From Sporisorium sorghi (taxonomy: Eukaryota; Basidiomycota; Ustilaginomycetes; Ustilaginales; Ustilaginaceae): a stretch of DNA of 64,000 nucleotides. Both the position numbers and the translations under genes were made by a program. Shown piece after piece: positions 17,672 to 26,270 of this stretch (positions are counted from its first letter, which is position 1; each line of letters starts with the position of its first letter). The stretch spans positions 159,065 to 223,064 of the forward strand of contig JALCCG010000006.1 of the NCBI GenBank assembly GCA_023212695.1, written 5' to 3'. The notes beneath the pieces are model-generated. The model saw only the letters and a program-made list of their open reading frames with translations, was not told the origin of the DNA and did no database searches.

Positions 17672-18532
17672 ATGAGCAATTTGGATCATAAAATTGATTT
17701 TGCCGTTATTTTATCTGTACATAATGCTAACCCGAACGGAGACCCGCTTAATGGAAACCGTCCAAGACAGAATTATGACGGTTATGGCGAGATTTCCGAT
17801 GTTGCGATTAAGCGCAAAATCAGAAACCGTCTGCAGGATATGGGGGAGACCATTTTTGTACAATCCAACGATCGTAAGAACGATGAATTTAATAGCTTGC
17901 GTGAGCGTGCAGACGGCAATGCTGAGCTGAGTCAGATTTTGAAGTCAAAGTCCGTATCCAGTGATGATTTTGCTAGAGTGGCATGTCAGGAATGGATTGA
18001 TGTCCGCAGTTTCGGGCAGGTGTTTGCGTTCAAAGGCTCAGGCTCCGGAGGTGTTTCTGTCGGCGTAAGAGGGCCGGTATCCATTCATACGGCAAGAAGT
18101 GTAGATCCCATTGATATAAGCAGCATGCAGATTACGAAGAGTGTCAATTCCGAGTCAGGCAAGGATCGTGGATCGGATACGATGGGGATGAAGCATCGGG
18201 TGGATTTTGGCTTGTATGTGTTCTATGGAAGTGTGAATACGCAGCTGGCAGAGAAAACCGGATTCACCAATGAGGATGCGGATAAAATCAAACAGGCATT
18301 GGTTACCCTTTTTGAGAATGATTTATCTTCGGCCAGACCGGATGGCAGTATGGAAGTGCATAAGGTGTATTGGTGGGAGCACAGCTCCAAATTAGGTCAA
18401 TATTCATCCGCAAAGGTACATCGTTCCTTGAATATAACATCCAAGACGGACGAACCGAGATCATTTGAAGATTATGCGGTTGAAGTGTATGCACTAGATG
18501 GGCTAAAGGCTGAAGTTCTGGATGGACAGTAA
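17672..18532 (+). CDS. cas7c: Cas7c (Csd2) Cascade backbone subunit
   Basis: Polymerises along the crRNA spacer to form the Cascade backbone. 286 residues from ATG 17672, with AAGGAG nine bases or so upstream; the earlier GTG at 17663 overlaps that site. The Csd2/Csh2 N-terminal signature (VHNANPNGDPLNGNRPRQ) is clear, followed by DVAIKRKIRNRL, DVRSFGQVFAFKG and GMKHRVDFGLYVFYGSVN. It overlaps the start of cas4 by 11 bases. Confidence 0.96.
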   Translation: MSNLDHKIDFAVILSVHNANPNGDPLNGNRPRQNYDGYGEISDVAIKRKIRNRLQDMGETIFVQSNDRKNDEFNSLRERADGNAELSQILKSKSVSSDDFARVACQEWIDVRSFGQVFAFKGSGSGGVSVGVRGPVSIHTARSVDPIDISSMQITKSVNSESGKDRGSDTMGMKHRVDFGLYVFYGSVNTQLAEKTGFTNEDADKIKQALVTLFENDLSSARPDGSMEVHKVYWWEHSSKLGQYSSAKVHRSLNITSKTDEPRSFEDYAVEVYALDGLKAEVLDGQ

Positions 18533-19181
18533 TCAAGACGAAGATTATTTGATGCTCTCGGGCATTCAGCATTTTGAATTCTGTAAACGACAGTGGGCAC
18601 TCATTCATATCGAGCAGCAATGGGAAGAAAACGTGAAAACAGTAGAGGGCCAATACCTTCATCGTAAGGCAGATCAGCCCTTTATCCGTGAGAAACGCGG
18701 AGACAAGCTTACCGTTCGTGGGATGCCTGTAAAATCGGAGGAACTCCAAATTACAGGGATCTGTGATGTTGTTGAGTTCATTAGAGACGATGATGGTGTC
18801 TCGATCCATGGTGCAGAAGGCCATTATTTGGCTTATCCCGTTGAGTATAAGCGCGGGAAGCCTAAAGTTAGCGATGCCGATGTTTTGCAATTAGCTGCAC
18901 AAGCCCTTTGCCTGGAAGAAATGCTATTGTGTCGAATGACTACTGGTTTTCTTTTTTACAATGAAATCAAGCATCGAGTCGAGGTGCCTCTAACAACGGA
19001 AATCAAAGACAAAGTGAAATCCATTGTTGCTGAAATGCATGACTACCATCGACGGAAGCATACACCAAAAGTGAAGACTGGTTCTTTTTGCCGTAGCTGT
19101 TCCCTTCATGCCATATGTATACCGGAGATTATGAACAAACGAACGGTCAGGAGCTATCTCGAGGGGAAAATCAGAGAATGA
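18522..19181 (+). CDS. cas4: Cas4 exonuclease (PAM-selecting adaptation factor)
   Basis: RecB-like nuclease with a 4Fe-4S cluster that trims prespacers and selects those with the correct PAM together with Cas1-Cas2. 219 residues. The N-terminal cysteine is in FEFCKRQWALIH, the C-terminal cysteine cluster in SFCRSCSLHAIC, and the nuclease motif is YPVEYKRGKPK preceded by GICDVVEF. All four cluster cysteines are present. It overlaps cas7c by 11 bases and cas1 by four (ATGA). Confidence 0.95.
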   Translation: MDSNQDEDYLMLSGIQHFEFCKRQWALIHIEQQWEENVKTVEGQYLHRKADQPFIREKRGDKLTVRGMPVKSEELQITGICDVVEFIRDDDGVSIHGAEGHYLAYPVEYKRGKPKVSDADVLQLAAQALCLEEMLLCRMTTGFLFYNEIKHRVEVPLTTEIKDKVKSIVAEMHDYHRRKHTPKVKTGSFCRSCSLHAICIPEIMNKRTVRSYLEGKIRE

Positions 19182-20209
19182 AAAAACTCTTAAACACGTT
19201 GTTTATCACACAGCCGGATGTGTACCTATCTCTTGATGGAGATAATATTGTTCTATTGAAGGATCAGGAGAAGCTCGGCAGACTTCCGTTGCACAATTTG
19301 GAATCGGTGGTTGCCTTCGGTTACACGGGAGCAAGCCCAGCACTAATGGGGTACTGCGCTGAGAGGAATATATCCATTGTTTTTATGACGATGAATGGCA
19401 GATTCTTGGCAAGAGTCATTGGTGCGAGCAAGGGCAATGTAATTCTACGTAAGAAGCAGTGCCTTGTGTCGGAAAATGAGGCTCTCTCAGCAAGGATTGC
19501 ACGCAATTTTATTGTAGGGAAAATATATAACCATAAGTGGATTCTTGAGCGAATGACAAGGGATTATCCTCTCCGTATTGATGTGGAGAAATTTAAAACA
19601 GGATCACAGAATTTATCTTCCATTATGATCAGTATTCGTGAGTGCGAGGATCTGGAGCGAATTCGGGGGTTGGAAGGGCAAGCGGCATTAGTCTATAACC
19701 AATTATTCGACCACATGATTTTACAACAAAAAGAGGATTTCTACTTCCGAACCCGTTCTCGTAGACCTCCTCTAGATAACGTTAATGCTATGCTGTCTCT
19801 TGCGTATACGTTCTTGGCTAATGATACGGCATCAGCGTTAGAGGGCGTTGGGCTAGATGCGTACGTTGGTTTTTTGCATCGGGACCGCCCAGGCAGGGCC
19901 TCTCTGGCCCTGGATTTGATGGAAGAACTGCGTGGCGTTTATGCAGATAAATTTGTTCTATCATTAATAAACAAGAAGGTCATCAACAAAGAGGATTTTC
20001 TGAGGAAAGAAAATGGAGCCGTGATCATGACGGATGAGGGAAGAAAGAAATTTCTGACCGCATGGCAAAACAAAAAGCAAGAGAAGATTACACACCCTTA
20101 TCTTGGAGAGAAAATCTCTTGGGGACTGGTTCCCCATGCACAAGCCTTGTTGTTAGCACGTCATTTGCGCAATGACTTGGACGAGTATCCTCCATTCTTC
20201 TGGAAGTAG
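19178..20209 (+). CDS. cas1: Cas1 integrase (type I-C)
   Basis: Catalytic subunit of the Cas1-Cas2 spacer integrase. 343 residues; ATG 19178 overlaps the cas4 stop, while the frame open from 19115 lies inside cas4. The metal-binding triad is visible as Glu in IRGLEGQAALVYNQLF, His in GFLHRDRPGRASLALDL and the acidic residue of DLMEELRGVYAD. The length is normal and no damage is seen, so adaptation should be functional. cas2 begins 10 bases after its stop. Confidence 0.96.
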   Translation: MKKLLNTLFITQPDVYLSLDGDNIVLLKDQEKLGRLPLHNLESVVAFGYTGASPALMGYCAERNISIVFMTMNGRFLARVIGASKGNVILRKKQCLVSENEALSARIARNFIVGKIYNHKWILERMTRDYPLRIDVEKFKTGSQNLSSIMISIRECEDLERIRGLEGQAALVYNQLFDHMILQQKEDFYFRTRSRRPPLDNVNAMLSLAYTFLANDTASALEGVGLDAYVGFLHRDRPGRASLALDLMEELRGVYADKFVLSLINKKVINKEDFLRKENGAVIMTDEGRKKFLTAWQNKKQEKITHPYLGEKISWGLVPHAQALLLARHLRNDLDEYPPFFWK

Positions 20210-20218
20210 GTGCAGTCA

Positions 20219-20509
20219 ATGCTTGTTTTGATAACTTATGATGTGAGCACAATGAGTAGCGAGGGCCAGCGAAGGCTAAGAAAAGTATCGAAAATTTGCC
20301 AAGACTATGGACAACGCGTTCAACACTCTGTTTTTGAATGCATTGTTGATGCTACTCAGTTTGCTGTGTTGAAAATGAAACTGATAGATGCGATAGACAA
20401 AGAACAAGATAGCCTTAGATTCTATCAACTTGGAAACAACTATAAGAATAAGGTAGAACATGTAGGCATAAAGGATTCTTTGGATATGGAAGGCCTTTTA
20501 ATTTTGTAG
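20219..20509 (+). CDS. cas2: Cas2 adaptation subunit
   Basis: Small ferredoxin-fold protein that scaffolds Cas1 dimers during spacer integration. 96 residues from ATG 20219 (MLVLITYDVST), preferred over GTG 20210, because the AGGTG site then has normal spacing. The conserved beta1 motif is LITYDVS, and the next helix carries GQRRLRKVSKICQDYG. The stop codon TAG overlaps the left arm of the dyad that opens the leader of array 2, so the leader begins exactly at the end of the cas operon. Confidence 0.95.
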   Translation: MLVLITYDVSTMSSEGQRRLRKVSKICQDYGQRVQHSVFECIVDATQFAVLKMKLIDAIDKEQDSLRFYQLGNNYKNKVEHVGIKDSLDMEGLLIL

Positions 20510-20676
20510 TGCGAATCGGAAGCGAACATGATTTCACTGGGGGATTCGCACCTCCGAAATTACATTAATTTATTAAATTAACAAATTAAGTATGTGTTTT
20601 CGGGACATTTTCACAATAACAGAATGCTTTTTTAACGAAATGCCGATTATTTGACTTTTTTTGTTTAAAAATCGGA
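20509..20676 (+). promoter_or_regulatory. Leader of CRISPR array 2
   Basis: GTGCGAA at 20509-20515 and TTCGCAC at 20545-20551 form the same dyad as in leader 1, again with 29 bases between arms and AAGCGAACATGA inside. The right arm ends 125 bases before the first repeat (127 in leader 1). The rest is AT-rich and ends AAAAATCGGA. Confidence 0.87.
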
Positions 20677-23243
20677 GTCGCACCCTTCGTGGGTGCGTGG
20701 ATTGAAATTTCCGAGTTAGCAATGACAGAAATGTTATATTCCCGAGTCGCACCCTTCGTGGGTGCGTGGATTGAAATACCTTTTGTCTGCGTTCTTAAGT
20801 CGATATCCGGGTCGCACCCTTCGTGGGTGCGTGGATTGAAATATGCACAGAATGTTACTGGAATATGTACCATCCAGTCGCACCCTTCGTGGGTGCGTGG
20901 ATTGAAATACGGCGTATGACCCATGGGCTTACAGCAAAGAGTCGTCGCACCCTTCGTGGGTGCGTGGATTGAAATATCCAGATTGTTGTATGGAGAAAGC
21001 TTGCTGAAGTCGTCGCACCCTTCGTGGGTGCGTGGATTGAAATTAGGAGGCGGTCACATGCAATTCGAGTTTAACCCGGTCGCACCCTTCGTGGGTGCGT
21101 GGATTGAAATATTGTCCTCTATACCTCCTTATAGTTAGGTAGGGAGTCGCACCCTTCGTGGGTGCGTGGATTGAAATTTTTTGAATGCCTTTAGAATTCG
21201 ATAAGTTCCCTGTCGCACCCTTCGTGGGTGCGTGGATTGAAATAATCTTATTTGGACGAACCTGTCTACTTATACTGTCGCACCCTTCGTGGGTGCGTGG
21301 ATTGAAATAATCAGAATTAAACAGTCAGGCAAATGATTGTCGTCGCACCCTTCGTGGGTGCGTGGATTGAAATTACAAGAGGTTGAAGACATACGGAAAT
21401 ACATTGGGTCGCACCCTTCGTGGGTGCGTGGATTGAAATGGATTAGCTTGGTGGGAAAGCAGAGGGTTAGGATGTCGCACCCTTCGTGGGTGCGTGGATT
21501 GAAATTATATGACCAAGCGGCTTGCCAACAAAGAAAAAGTCGCACCCTTCGTGGGTGCGTGGATTGAAATATTAAATAATAAAATTTTGGTTTTCACGTT
21601 GTTGTCGCACCCTTCGTGGGTGCGTGGATTGAAATGCCGCAGGAGCTGGAGAAGAAGCGCACAAACATCTGATGTCGCACCCTTCGTGGGTGCGTGGATT
21701 GAAATTGAAATGAAGTATTGGATGCTCTGATCCTTGAAGGTCGCACCCTTCGTGGGTGCGTGGATTGAAATGATCATAGGAAGAAAGGTATCATTCACTT
21801 TTGTTGTCGCACCCTTCGTGGGTGCGTGGATTGAAATCAAATATCTTTTGGAATACTACTCGCGAAGTCATCGTCGCACCCTTCGTGGGTGCGTGGATTG
21901 AAATTAGCACGTACGGTGACGTGTGTCAATCCAAGCCCATGTCGCACCCTTCGTGGGTGCGTGGATTGAAATACCTTATCGATAATCTTAAACAGGACAA
22001 ATATCGCAGTCGCGCCCTTCGTGGGTGCGTGGATTGAAATAGTTGATTAATAGTATTAAAAACCAATTATCTAGGTCGCACCCTTCGTGGGTGCGTGGAT
22101 TGAAATTTTGCGGATAAGCGTTCGCCCGTCCTCCTCGCGCGTGTCGCACCCTTCGTGGGTGCGTGGATTGAAATTCGTAATCTATGTTGATATCTTTAAA
22201 GGCGCACAGTCGCACCCTTCGTGGGTGCGTGGATTGAAATAATATCTCTAGACGAAGAGTTTATGAGTTATTTCGTCGCACCCTTCGTGGGTGCGTGGAT
22301 TGAAATCCCGTTGGTAAAGGCGTTGACATATGAACTTCCTGAGAGTCGCACCCTTCGTGGGTGCGTGGATTGAAATAGCAATCTGCCTGTTCAAATTTGC
22401 AATCACATCATTGTCGCACCCTTCGTGGGTGCGTGGATTGAAATCCTAAGGCGTATACCTGATAGAAGTAGGGGTCCGTCGTCGCACCCTTCGTGGGTGC
22501 GTGGATTGAAATCCTGAAGAGTTTGGAGCTGTGGGTAACGGTATTAAGGTCGCACCCTTCGTGGGTGCGTGGATTGAAATCTTTGCAATCCCCCAAGCTC
22601 TTACCATGACCTTTGTCGCACCCTTCGTGGGTGCGTGGATTGAAATATGTTAGATCAAGGGTTAATATGTGACTCTACGGAGTCGCACCCTTCGTGGGTG
22701 CGTGGATTGAAATTCCAGATAGTCTTCGCTGGTCATAGGCACTAAAGTCGCACCCTTCGTGGGTGCGTGGATTGAAATATGAACTTCGGCAGATCAATCG
22801 CCAATTCTTCGACGTCGCACCCTTCGTGGGTGCGTGGATTGAAATGATGAATAGATATTCGCCGAGTTGGCAGTTAATCGTCGCACCCTTCGTGGGTGCG
22901 TGGATTGAAATTGGAATGAAGTATTGGGAAACCGTGTACTTCTTCGTCGCACCCTTCGTGGGTGCGTGGATTGAAATCAATTGACTTAGTAATAATAGCG
23001 TTACCCCTTAAGTCGCACCCTTCGTGGGTGCGTGGATTGAAATACGTTAACTGAATAGTTCCGATCAAGTGTCCTGTAGTCGCACCCTTCGTGGGTGCGT
23101 GGACTGAAATACGTTGATTGGTTGAGTAGGCGATAAAAAGACCGTGTCGCACCCTTCGTGGGTGCGTGGATTGAAATAGTAAAGGTCTTGATCTTGGAAC
23201 ATTGGCTCAAAGTCGCACCCTGCATGGGTGCGTGGATTGAAGT
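20677..23243 (+). CRISPR. CRISPR array 2, type I-C repeats
   Basis: 39 repeats of 32 bases, first at 20677-20708, last at 23212-23243, with 33-38-base spacers. The repeat is that of array 1 except for the hairpin loop, TTCGT in place of TGCAT. Variants are GTCGCGCCC at 22009 and GGACTGAAAT at the end of the repeat starting 23079. The final repeat has the array-1 loop (TGCAT) and ends GAAGT. Leader at the left, decay at the right, same orientation as the cas operon. Reading frames through the array (VAPFVGAWIEI-like, HPSWVRGLK-like) are artefacts of the repeat. Confidence 0.98.
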
Positions 23244-23643
23244 TGAAACTAAATTTGATGGCAGAGGTGAACCTGTGAGAATGACGATTCTCGTACAAAT
23301 TGTTTTACTTGGCTGGGATCCTGTTGTCTCCCACGTATATCATCATGAGCCGTGGTGATCAGGCGATAGGTCGCTTTCCATCCAAACGGGTTGCTCTGCC
23401 TCAGGCAGGGTTGCTCTTCGCCACGTATGGGATGCATCCACTTGTCTATCCCCCCGGAGGGGGATTTCAAGAAAGGGTTAACCCGCTATAATGAGCCATA
23501 GGCCGTGCACAGCCGCGAAATAAATTATTTGAAATTGAATATACTTTGCCGAAATATGGGAGATCATGTATTGTTCATGAATATTTCATCTGCTATGATT
23601 TTGTATTAGGTATAAAGAATCAGAGAATTGGGGTTGAAGATCG
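23244..23643. other. Unassigned stretch after array 2
   Basis: About 400 bases without a gene I can support. It contains a GC-rich hairpin (ATCCCCC / GGGGGAT near 23452-23470) and a segment of alternating short inverted repeats (GTTGCTCTGCCTCAGGCAGG near 23390-23410). Short frames on both strands lack ribosome sites and known motifs. Possibly array trailer, a structured RNA or a decayed element. Confidence 0.4.
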
Positions 23644-24240
23644 ATGAACCGTAAAATGATAGTAACCACAGCCGCTTCTTTGTTAGTCGGTGTGGTTGCA
23701 GGCACAGGCATTATGATGAATGATCAGGCTTACCAGTCGGTGAAGCAGGCAGTAGGCGGAAGCGCAACAAATAACTCGATTGGTCAGATCGATATCACCA
23801 GTATGGATATTGAGACCGCATTGATGGCTGTACAGCAGCAGCGGACTCAATTGCTGGATACACAGCTTAACAACCAGATTCAAGACGTGCAGAAGCGCAA
23901 CGAGGAAATCGCCAAGAAGAACGATACGATGGCGGAGATTAACGGTGCCTTGGCCGGTGAATCGGTAAATGGCCAGTATTTGATTCCGGATGATCTCGCC
24001 GCCAAGCTTGCAGCGGAAGGAATCGCGGACGCATCCAAGAAGGAATACACGGCAGAAGAGCTTATACAAGCAACCGAGAAGCTTAAGGGGTCCATCGACA
24101 ATCTTTCGAATTCCCAGCAGATGGACATGCTCCAATTGCAGTCGATGACAAACAAGCGCAACGAAGCCTTTGACGTAATGTCGAATTTCATTAAAAAAAT
24201 GGAAGATTCGCGCAGCAGCATCATTGGAAATATGCGATAA
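23644..24240 (+). CDS. Exported or membrane-anchored coiled-coil protein, unknown
   Basis: 198 residues. The N terminus (MNRKMIVTTAASLLVGVVAGTGIMM) is an uncleaved anchor or signal segment. The remainder is strongly helical and Gln/Asn/Glu-rich (VQQQRTQLLDTQLNNQIQDVQKRNEEIAKKNDTM), suggesting coiled coil, with a second helical block at 130-195. No catalytic motif is seen and I do not recognise the family. GGGGTTGAAGATCG upstream gives a weak ribosome site. The next gene, after a terminator, is a cyclic-nucleotide/PrsW fusion; a link is possible but unproven. Confidence 0.75.
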   Translation: MNRKMIVTTAASLLVGVVAGTGIMMNDQAYQSVKQAVGGSATNNSIGQIDITSMDIETALMAVQQQRTQLLDTQLNNQIQDVQKRNEEIAKKNDTMAEINGALAGESVNGQYLIPDDLAAKLAAEGIADASKKEYTAEELIQATEKLKGSIDNLSNSQQMDMLQLQSMTNKRNEAFDVMSNFIKKMEDSRSSIIGNMR

Positions 24241-24267
24241 TAGAGTCGTTACATAATGAATAGAGAG

Positions 24268-24294
24268 GAATCTGCCGTCGGGCGGATTCTTTTC
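24268..24294 (+). terminator. Terminator after the coiled-coil protein gene
   Basis: GAATCTGCC at 24268-24276 pairs with GGCGGATTC at 24281-24289, followed by TTTTC. Confidence 0.75.
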
Positions 24295-24313
24295 GTCTAT
24301 GGAGAGAATGTAA

Positions 24314-26206
24314 ATGACGATGCTGGCAATTGATTTTTTGCGTAATCATACGCTGTTTCGCGGTGTGCCGCTGCATGAGCTGGAAGGTGCCGTCCAATCG
24401 ATGCATGAAGAGCATTTTCATGACGGCGATGACTTGATTGTTGAGGGGAGCTACGGCAATTCCTGTTATTTCATCATGAGCGGACAGGTTCAGATCGTGT
24501 CCCGGAATTTGATCGGCCATACAGTGACGCTGGATGTCTTGGGCGAGGGGGCATTGATCGGGGAGGTTTCTCTGTTCCTTGAGGAAAAAAGGACCTCGGG
24601 TGCCCAGGCCATTGGTGAAGTGACGGCGCTAAAGCTGGAGCAGAACGCGTTCAGCCGTCTGGCCGCGGCTAGTCCGATGTTCCATGAAAGCTTGTCCTTC
24701 TCCGCCCGGATTCGCACGATGCATGCGATGCTGAGCAAAGCGACGATCTGGGCCGCGATCCCGAACGCGGAGCTGCGCGGGCTTGCGGAAGTTACGGTCA
24801 GACGGAAAGTCTACAAGGGCGACGTCATTGTAGCGGAAGGCGCCCTGGCGGACCGTTTCTACATGATCGCCGAAGGCCGCTTCGAAGTGCGCAGCGGTCG
24901 GCGGAAGAAAGCGATTTATAAGCCCGGGGATTATTTTGGCGAGATGGATCTGCTGAGCGGCGATGCGCATACGGGAACGGTGACGGCCCTGGAGAACGGC
25001 GAGCTGATGGTGATGGGCCGGGATGAATTTCATTTTGTTCTGCAGCAGTATGAGCCGGTCCGGCGGCAGTTCCATGAAGTGCTGCGGATTCGCAGGCCCG
25101 ATCTGCTGTCGGATGAGGTGTTGGCTAAATTGCACCACACGGCAGCGGATACCGTCGCTCCGAATGCTCCGAAGGAAGCAGCGGCTGCGGTGGAGGCCAT
25201 GAACCTGACTCCGCCGAAAAAGGAACGCTGGATGGATGTGCTGCTGGCGCTTGGCGGTATCTTCGTTGTATTGACTGTGCTTGCCATCTGGCTGAAGCAG
25301 CCTCTGTGGATATATGCTGCGATGATCTCCGGCGGATTGGTGGGACCGGTGTCCTTTGTCGCTTATATGAGAAGCTCCCAATTGCTCGGCTTCAAGCCGA
25401 TCAGGCTGGCCTCGGTATTCGTGGCCTCGGGTATCATTGCCGTGCCGATTGCCTGGATGCTGGAACGCTTATGGTCGGTTGGCAGTGGACTGGAGACCAC
25501 GACGTCGGAGCATATTCAAGCAGCTCTTATGATCGGCGTCATTGAGGAAATTGCGAAGCTGCTGGTGTGTTTCCTGTTTCTCCGCGGCCGCAGGCAGCGG
25601 TTTCTGATGGATGCTGTGGTATTCGGGGCAGCAGCAGGCATGGGCTTTGCCGCGATAGAGAGCATTCTGTACGGATACATGTACTTGCAGCAGCATGCAA
25701 CTTCGGGGATGCTGGCTGTTCTGTGGGTCAGAGCCCTGCTGTCCCCATTCGGACATGGAACCTGGACGGCCATTGCCGCTGCCGGTTTGTGGTACGGGCT
25801 GAGGGGGGCATCGAAGCGATCTGCCCGCACGAATCGTGCGTTGAAGCCAATCCTGATGATGATATCCTTGCTGCTGCTCAGCATCCTGCTGCACGCGGCA
25901 TGGGATTATCCTTATGCCGCCGGATTATGGAAGATGGCCGGCATGGTACTGGTCGGAGGTGTCGGGATCTGGCTGCTCATCATGCTCATTCGCCAAGGCA
26001 CGAAGGAGGAGCGGGAGATGCACCGTGCTGTCAACCCTGCCCAGCAGGTGGAGGCCCGAATCCGGCATGCGGTCGGCCCGAACGCTGCCAGGGCGGGCGT
26101 CAAGGCATCCGGCTCCGCGCAGCCGTTGACCTGCGCGGCTTGCGGCACCGTGTCACCTGCGGGGACGCGTTACTGCGGCCGCTGCGGCCAGGCTTTGCAG
26201 CTCTAA
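24314..26206 (+). CDS. Fusion: two cNMP-binding domains, PrsW-type intramembrane protease, zinc ribbon
   Basis: 630 residues in four parts. Residues 8-130 and 140-260 are two cyclic-nucleotide-binding (CAP_ED-like) beta-barrels, each with the phosphate-cassette style GE turn (GALIGEVSLF; GDYFGEMDLLSG). Residues about 310-560 contain eight or so membrane segments of the PrsW protease family, with the EExxK-type motif in GVIEEIAKLL, then DAVVFGAAAGMGFAAIES and FGHGTWTAIAAAG. The C terminus is a zinc ribbon (LTCAACGTVSPAGTRYCGRCG). PrsW in Bacillus cleaves the anti-sigma factor RsiW; here proteolysis may be gated by a ligand bound to the N-terminal barrels. There is no obvious anti-sigma gene nearby. 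The ligand is not known. Confidence 0.85.
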   Translation: MTMLAIDFLRNHTLFRGVPLHELEGAVQSMHEEHFHDGDDLIVEGSYGNSCYFIMSGQVQIVSRNLIGHTVTLDVLGEGALIGEVSLFLEEKRTSGAQAIGEVTALKLEQNAFSRLAAASPMFHESLSFSARIRTMHAMLSKATIWAAIPNAELRGLAEVTVRRKVYKGDVIVAEGALADRFYMIAEGRFEVRSGRRKKAIYKPGDYFGEMDLLSGDAHTGTVTALENGELMVMGRDEFHFVLQQYEPVRRQFHEVLRIRRPDLLSDEVLAKLHHTAADTVAPNAPKEAAAAVEAMNLTPPKKERWMDVLLALGGIFVVLTVLAIWLKQPLWIYAAMISGGLVGPVSFVAYMRSSQLLGFKPIRLASVFVASGIIAVPIAWMLERLWSVGSGLETTTSEHIQAALMIGVIEEIAKLLVCFLFLRGRRQRFLMDAVVFGAAAGMGFAAIESILYGYMYLQQHATSGMLAVLWVRALLSPFGHGTWTAIAAAGLWYGLRGASKRSARTNRALKPILMMISLLLLSILLHAAWDYPYAAGLWKMAGMVLVGGVGIWLLIMLIRQGTKEEREMHRAVNPAQQVEARIRHAVGPNAARAGVKASGSAQPLTCAACGTVSPAGTRYCGRCGQALQL

Positions 26207-26212
26207 TACATA

Positions 26213-26261
26213 AAGGGATAGGCAAAAGGCTTGAGAGCCCGGTCTGCCTATCCCTTTTTTT
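26213..26261. terminator. Bidirectional terminator
   Basis: AAAGGGATAGGCA pairs with TGCCTATCCCTTT, flanked by a T-run to 26261. It lies between converging genes. Confidence 0.88.
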
Positions 26262-26270
26262 CATGGACCA

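Noticed and set aside
12564..20509. Missing cas6 as a sign of a broken CRISPR system
   Set aside because: Type I-C uses Cas5c for crRNA processing, so absence of cas6 is normal.
23079..23145. Last two spacers of array 2 sharing ACGTT-start with the preceding spacer as a second seed pair
   Set aside because: Spacers at 23044 and 23111 share only about eight of ten bases, too few to separate from chance.
20586..23298. Reading frames across array 2 encoding HPSWVRGLK- or APFVGAWIEI-like repeats
   Set aside because: Same artefact: repeat-unit translations without starts or domains.
23158..23491. Short frames on both strands after array 2
   Set aside because: Under 80 residues, no ribosome sites, no recognised motif; left as unexplained.
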